From Chloroflexota bacterium (GTDB lineage: Bacteria > Chloroflexota > Dormibacteria > Aeolococcales > Aeolococcaceae), in NCBI GenBank assembly GCA_003491925.1, contig DNAU01000300.1, positions 1-7,786 of the forward strand: 7,786 nucleotides of DNA, read 5' to 3'. A program made the position numbers and the translations under genes. Shown piece by piece: positions 5,101 through 7,786 of this stretch. The notes under the pieces are model-generated. The model did no database searches. It was not told the DNA's origin and saw only the letters and a program-made list of their open reading frames with translations. Numbering within the stretch: the first letter of the stretch is position 1; each line of letters starts with the position of its first letter.

Positions 5101-6828
5101 ATGCAAGGAGAGTATGGCAGTCCCCCGGGGGCGCCGGAGCCCAACGGGGGCCGCGCTGCCGCCCGCCGGTTCAACCCGTGGGTCGTGATGCTCGTCCTCT
5201 CCACGGGGATGTTCATGACCCTGCTCGACCTGACCATCGTCAACATCGCCATCCCCCGCATCGTCGACGGCGTCCACGCCAGCCTCGACGAGGTGCTCTG
5301 GATGCTCAACGCCTACAGCCTGGGCTATGCGGTGCTGCTCATCACCTCGGGGCGGCTCGGCGACATCGTGGGCCCGCGCCGGCTGTTCGTGGGCGGCATC
5401 GCCCTCTTCACCGCGGCCTCCGCCCTGAGCGGCCTCGCCCCCACCGCGGGCGTGCTGATCGCGGGCCGGGCGCTGCAGGGAGTGGGCGCCGCCCTGCTCG
5501 CCCCGCAGAGCATGGCCATCCTGGTCTCCATCTTCCCCCCGGAGCGGCGGGGACCGGTGTTCGGCGTCTTCGGCATGCTCTCCGGGCTCGCCGTGGTCGC
5601 CGGGCCGACCCTGGGTGGCCTGCTGGTCACCGACCTCAGCTGGCGCTGGATCTTCTTCGTCAACCTGCCGATCGGCGTCGGCGTGCTGCTGGCGGCCAGC
5701 CGCCTGGTGCCCGACCTCCGTCCCGGGCGCCGCCACCGGCTCGACCTCGCCGGCATGGCCCTGGTCACCGCCGCGATCTTCTGCATCGTCTACGGGCTCA
5801 TCGAGGGGCAGCGCTACGACTGGGGAACCATCACCGGCCCCCTCAGCATCCCGCTGCTCATCGCCGCCGGAGTGGTGCTGCTGGGCGCCTTCCTCATCCA
5901 CCAGGCGCGACGGCAGGGTGGCGAACCGCTGCTCACCTTCGCCCTCTTCCGGGACCGCAACTTCACGCTGATGGCGCTGGTGCTGGCGGCGATGAGCTTC
6001 TTCATCCTCGGCATCTACCTGCCGCTCACCATCTACTACCCGTCGGTGCTCGGCCTCAGCGCGCTCGCCGCCGGCCTGGTGGTGGCGGTGCAGCCGGGGG
6101 CGATGTTCCTCTCCACCGGCCCCGCGAACGGGCCGGCCACCACGCGGCTGGGAGCCAACCGCGTCCTCACCGCGGGGCTGCTGCTGTTCGCCGCTGGAGC
6201 CGCCTACATCGCCTGGGACGTGCAGGCGGACTCGAGCCGGTGGTCGGTGGTGCCCGGGCTGGTGGTCGGCGGGCTGGGCATGGGATGCATCTGGGGCCAC
6301 GCCTTCCAGCTGGCCACCCGCGACCTCCGGGTGGAGCTGGCCGGAGTGGCCTCGGGGACGCTCAGCACCCTCCAGGAGATGGGCGCGGTGATCGCCAGCG
6401 CCTCGGTGGGAGCCCTGCTCCAGAACCGCCTCGCCACCTCCCTGCACGCGCAGGCGGTCGCCGCCGCCTCCCACCTCCCCGCCCACGTGGCGGGGTCGTT
6501 CGTGGCCAGCTTCACCGGCGCGGCCGCCAGCGGCCTGCAGATCGGCGCCGGCCAGAGCGGGGCCGCGCTGCGCATCCCCGCGGGCACGCCGCCGAGCCTC
6601 GCAACCAGCCTCGAATCGCTGGCACACTCCGTCTTCGCCGAGGGGTTCGTGGCCGCGATGAAGCCCACCATGCTGCTCCCCGTTGGCGTGCTCGGGCTCG
6701 CCGCCGTGGCCTCCCTCTTCGCCCGCGGGCGCTCTCGGGGCGACCGCGCTGAGCTCACCGAGGCCGAGGCCGATGCCGCCGGCACGTCCGCAACGCAGCC
6801 ATTGATCCGCCAAGGAGAACCGGTATGA
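5101..6828 (+). CDS. DHA2-family MFS exporter (EmrB/QacA type, 14 TM)
   Basis: A 575-residue inner-membrane drug:proton antiporter of the 14-TM DHA2 group. Diagnostic motifs are D1 in TM1 (LLDLTIVNIAIP, 41-52; the acidic residue is typical of DHA2), motif A (GRLGDIVGPRRLF, 84-96), RALQGVGAALLAPQSMAI (123-140) and motif C (GPTLGGLL, 168-175, then DLSWRWIFFVNLPIG), which marks exporters. The last TM is about 522-541, after a large extracytoplasmic loop (about 440-515), and a polar tail ends the protein. Family members export hydrophobic cations, antibiotics, dyes or own metabolites; the substrate is not readable. Start ATG 5101 is supported by GGAG 6 nt upstream. It is the first gene of an operon, is divergent from and probably repressed by the MarR-type protein, and its stop overlaps the miniprotein start by ATGA. 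Confidence 0.93.
   Translation: MQGEYGSPPGAPEPNGGRAAARRFNPWVVMLVLSTGMFMTLLDLTIVNIAIPRIVDGVHASLDEVLWMLNAYSLGYAVLLITSGRLGDIVGPRRLFVGGIALFTAASALSGLAPTAGVLIAGRALQGVGAALLAPQSMAILVSIFPPERRGPVFGVFGMLSGLAVVAGPTLGGLLVTDLSWRWIFFVNLPIGVGVLLAASRLVPDLRPGRRHRLDLAGMALVTAAIFCIVYGLIEGQRYDWGTITGPLSIPLLIAAGVVLLGAFLIHQARRQGGEPLLTFALFRDRNFTLMALVLAAMSFFILGIYLPLTIYYPSVLGLSALAAGLVVAVQPGAMFLSTGPANGPATTRLGANRVLTAGLLLFAAGAAYIAWDVQADSSRWSVVPGLVVGGLGMGCIWGHAFQLATRDLRVELAGVASGTLSTLQEMGAVIASASVGALLQNRLATSLHAQAVAAASHLPAHVAGSFVASFTGAAASGLQIGAGQSGAALRIPAGTPPSLATSLESLAHSVFAEGFVAAMKPTMLLPVGVLGLAAVASLFARGRSRGDRAELTEAEADAAGTSATQPLIRQGEPV
6812..6817 (+). promoter_or_regulatory. Ribosome binding site AAGGAG for the membrane miniprotein
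   Basis: AAGGAG at 6812-6817 sits 7 nt before the ATG at 6825, inside the last codons of the exporter gene. It is the strongest Shine-Dalgarno in the window and is the main evidence that the 56-codon frame is translated. Confidence 0.75.
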
Positions 6829-6995
6829 ACGACGACGACCGCGACCGAGAGCTGTTCGGCCTGCCCCACGGGATCCTGACCAACTGGTGGGGCTTCGCAT
6901 CGCCGGTCGGGCTCGCCATCCTGCTGATCGGCCTGGGCGGCTTCCTGGTGCTGCTGGCGGAAGCCGTCGCCATTCCGCTCAGCCTCTTCCGATGA
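6825..6995 (+). CDS. 56-aa single-span membrane miniprotein, unknown function
   Basis: A short frame of 56 codons beginning MNDDDRDRELFGLPHG. It has an acidic, charged N-terminus, an amphipathic stretch with NWWGFASP (20-27) and one long hydrophobic segment (about residues 27-50, VGLAILLIGLGGFLVLLAEA), then a short tail ending PLSLFR. One membrane span is predicted with an Asp-rich, probably cytoplasmic, end. Support for it being real: AAGGAG 7 nt upstream, a 4-bp ATGA overlap with the exporter stop on one side and with the methyltransferase start on the other. I do not recognise a family. Its position suggests a small partner of the MFS or ABC transporter, comparable in principle to known small transporter-associated proteins, but that is inference. 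Confidence 0.75.
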   Translation: MNDDDRDRELFGLPHGILTNWWGFASPVGLAILLIGLGGFLVLLAEAVAIPLSLFR

Positions 6996-7672
6996 GCACC
7001 ACACCGCGCCGGCGCTTCCAGCTGCCCGAGATGGAGGGGCGGATGGCGCGCTGGTACGCGCGCAACCGGGGCTCGGCAAGCCAGCTCGCGGAGTGCCGCC
7101 GCGAGGCGGCGCGGCTCACCGCCGGGCTGCCCGACGGGGCGACGGCGCTCGAGGTGGCGCCGGGCCCCGGTTACCACGCGGTCGAGATGGCCCGCTCGGG
7201 AAGGCTCCAGGTGACCGGACTGGACATCAGCCGGACCATGGTGGAGATCGCCACCGAGAACGCCCGCCAGGCGGGGGTGGACGTGGTGTTCCGCCGGGGC
7301 GACGTCTCGGCCATGCCCTTCGGGGCCGACGCCTTCGACCTCATCGTCTGCCAGGCCGCCTTCAAGAACTTCAAACAGCCCGCGCGTGCCCTCGACGAGA
7401 TGCACCGGGTCCTGCGCCCGGGCGGGACGGCGGTGATCCAGGACATGAACAACGACGCCTCGAACGCAGCCATCGCCGAGGAGGTGCGAGCGATGAAGCT
7501 CAGCCGTTTCAACGGCTTCATGACCCGGCTGATCCTCTCGACGCTGCTGCGGCGCCGCGCCTATTCCCCCGCCCGGTTCGAGCGCCTGGTCGCGCAGACC
7601 GCCTTTCGCACGTGCCATGTGGAGACCGCCGGGATCGGCCTCGAGGTTCGCCTGACCAAGGTGGCGGGATGA
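6992..7672 (+). CDS. Class I SAM-dependent methyltransferase (Methyltransf_11 type)
   Basis: A 226-residue cytoplasmic enzyme. The SAM-binding fold is clear: motif I ALEVAPGPG (52-60), the acidic residue ending strand 2 (GLDIS, D78), GDVSAMPF (103-110, adenine contact region), strand 4 AFDLIVC (114-120) and HRVLRPGG (138-145). The N-terminus has PEMEGRMARWYARNRGS (12-28). The C-terminal part (about 160-226) would form the substrate lid; the substrate is unknown. The APGPG form of motif I is an accepted variant of GxGxG. The start at 6992 is chosen because it overlaps the miniprotein stop by ATGA and because the family starts shortly before motif I; upstream in-frame codons fall inside the miniprotein gene. 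There is no Shine-Dalgarno, so translation is probably coupled. In this operon it could modify the exported compound or its target. Confidence 0.9.
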   Translation: MSTTPRRRFQLPEMEGRMARWYARNRGSASQLAECRREAARLTAGLPDGATALEVAPGPGYHAVEMARSGRLQVTGLDISRTMVEIATENARQAGVDVVFRRGDVSAMPFGADAFDLIVCQAAFKNFKQPARALDEMHRVLRPGGTAVIQDMNNDASNAAIAEEVRAMKLSRFNGFMTRLILSTLLRRRAYSPARFERLVAQTAFRTCHVETAGIGLEVRLTKVAG

Positions 7673-7786
7673 CGGCGGCAGCCGCCGCGACCGAGACTCC
7701 GGGCGCGGAGCGGGCTCAGGCCTGGGCGGTGCGGGCGACCGCCCTGCGCAAGAAGTTCCCCTCCAGGGGCGGAGGGGTGGAGGCGC
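7669..7786 (+). CDS. Partial CDS, probable ABC transporter ATP-binding protein N-terminus
   Basis: The frame starts with an ATG overlapping the methyltransferase stop (ATGA, 7669-7672) and runs off the window; 39 residues are visible. After an Ala-rich leader (MTAAAAATETPGAERAQ), WAVRATALRKKFPSRGGGVE matches the first strand and A-loop region of ABC ATPases of the drug-export and lipoprotein-export kind, which read roughly VxxxxLxKxF followed by VxALxxV. Walker A would lie just beyond the edge, so the call rests on a short resemblance. A purine-rich AAGGTGG lies 4 nt upstream of the ATG. It would be the fourth gene of the exporter operon. Confidence 0.6.
   Translation, partial: MTAAAAATETPGAERAQAWAVRATALRKKFPSRGGGVEA

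Noticed and set aside
5068..6900. Long minus-strand open frame (about 610 codons) opposite the DHA2 exporter
   Set aside because: Its translation is a Gly/Glu/His/Gln-rich low-complexity string with no domain, as expected for the antisense of a GC-rich gene; the plus strand has clear MFS motifs.

Overview
The window is very G+C-rich bacterial DNA (well over two thirds G+C by eye), gene-dense, with tail-to-head ATGA overlaps and several starts that lack a Shine-Dalgarno sequence. The truncated NadA resembles the long actinobacterial-type enzyme. A high-GC actinomycete or a soil Chloroflexota/Dormibacterota-like lineage fits, but the window holds no taxonomic marker, so this is inference.

Layout. 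(1) Left part, minus strand: a ROK-family transcriptional regulator (818-1963), then a two-TM membrane protein with a possible PH-like C-terminal domain (93-677), which overlaps by ATGA the start of a further gene cut by the window edge (1-96). (2) An AT-rich divergent control region (1964-2069) with inverted repeats and possible leaderless promoters separates the ROK gene from an MFS_3-type exporter on the plus strand (2070-3401). (3) The exporter's 3' end overlaps, tail to tail, a 5'-truncated quinolinate synthase gene (nadA, minus, about 3391-3897). It keeps only the C-terminal half and is read here as a pseudogene or remnant. (4) Upstream of it on the minus strand is a MarR-family regulator with an unusual C-terminal Gly-Gly-Ala beta-repeat domain (3950-5047). 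(5) A compact divergent promoter carries a perfect 13-bp palindrome. It drives a plus-strand operon: a 14-TM DHA2 (EmrB/QacA-type) exporter (5101-6828), a 56-aa membrane miniprotein (6825-6995), a class I SAM methyltransferase (6992-7672) and the start of what looks like an ABC ATPase (7669 onward). Each joins the next by a 4-bp ATGA overlap.

How they may work together. The right half reads as a ligand-controlled export/modification module. The MarR fusion protein would repress its own gene and the exporter operon through the CTTAGT palindrome. Exporter, miniprotein, methyltransferase and ABC ATPase would be co-translated, as in drug- or metabolite-resistance operons. The left half repeats the theme of a regulator divergent from an exporter, with ROK and MFS_3. 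The two most unusual points are the MarR plus beta-repeat architecture with its miniprotein-containing operon, and the nadA gene that has lost its N-terminal half.
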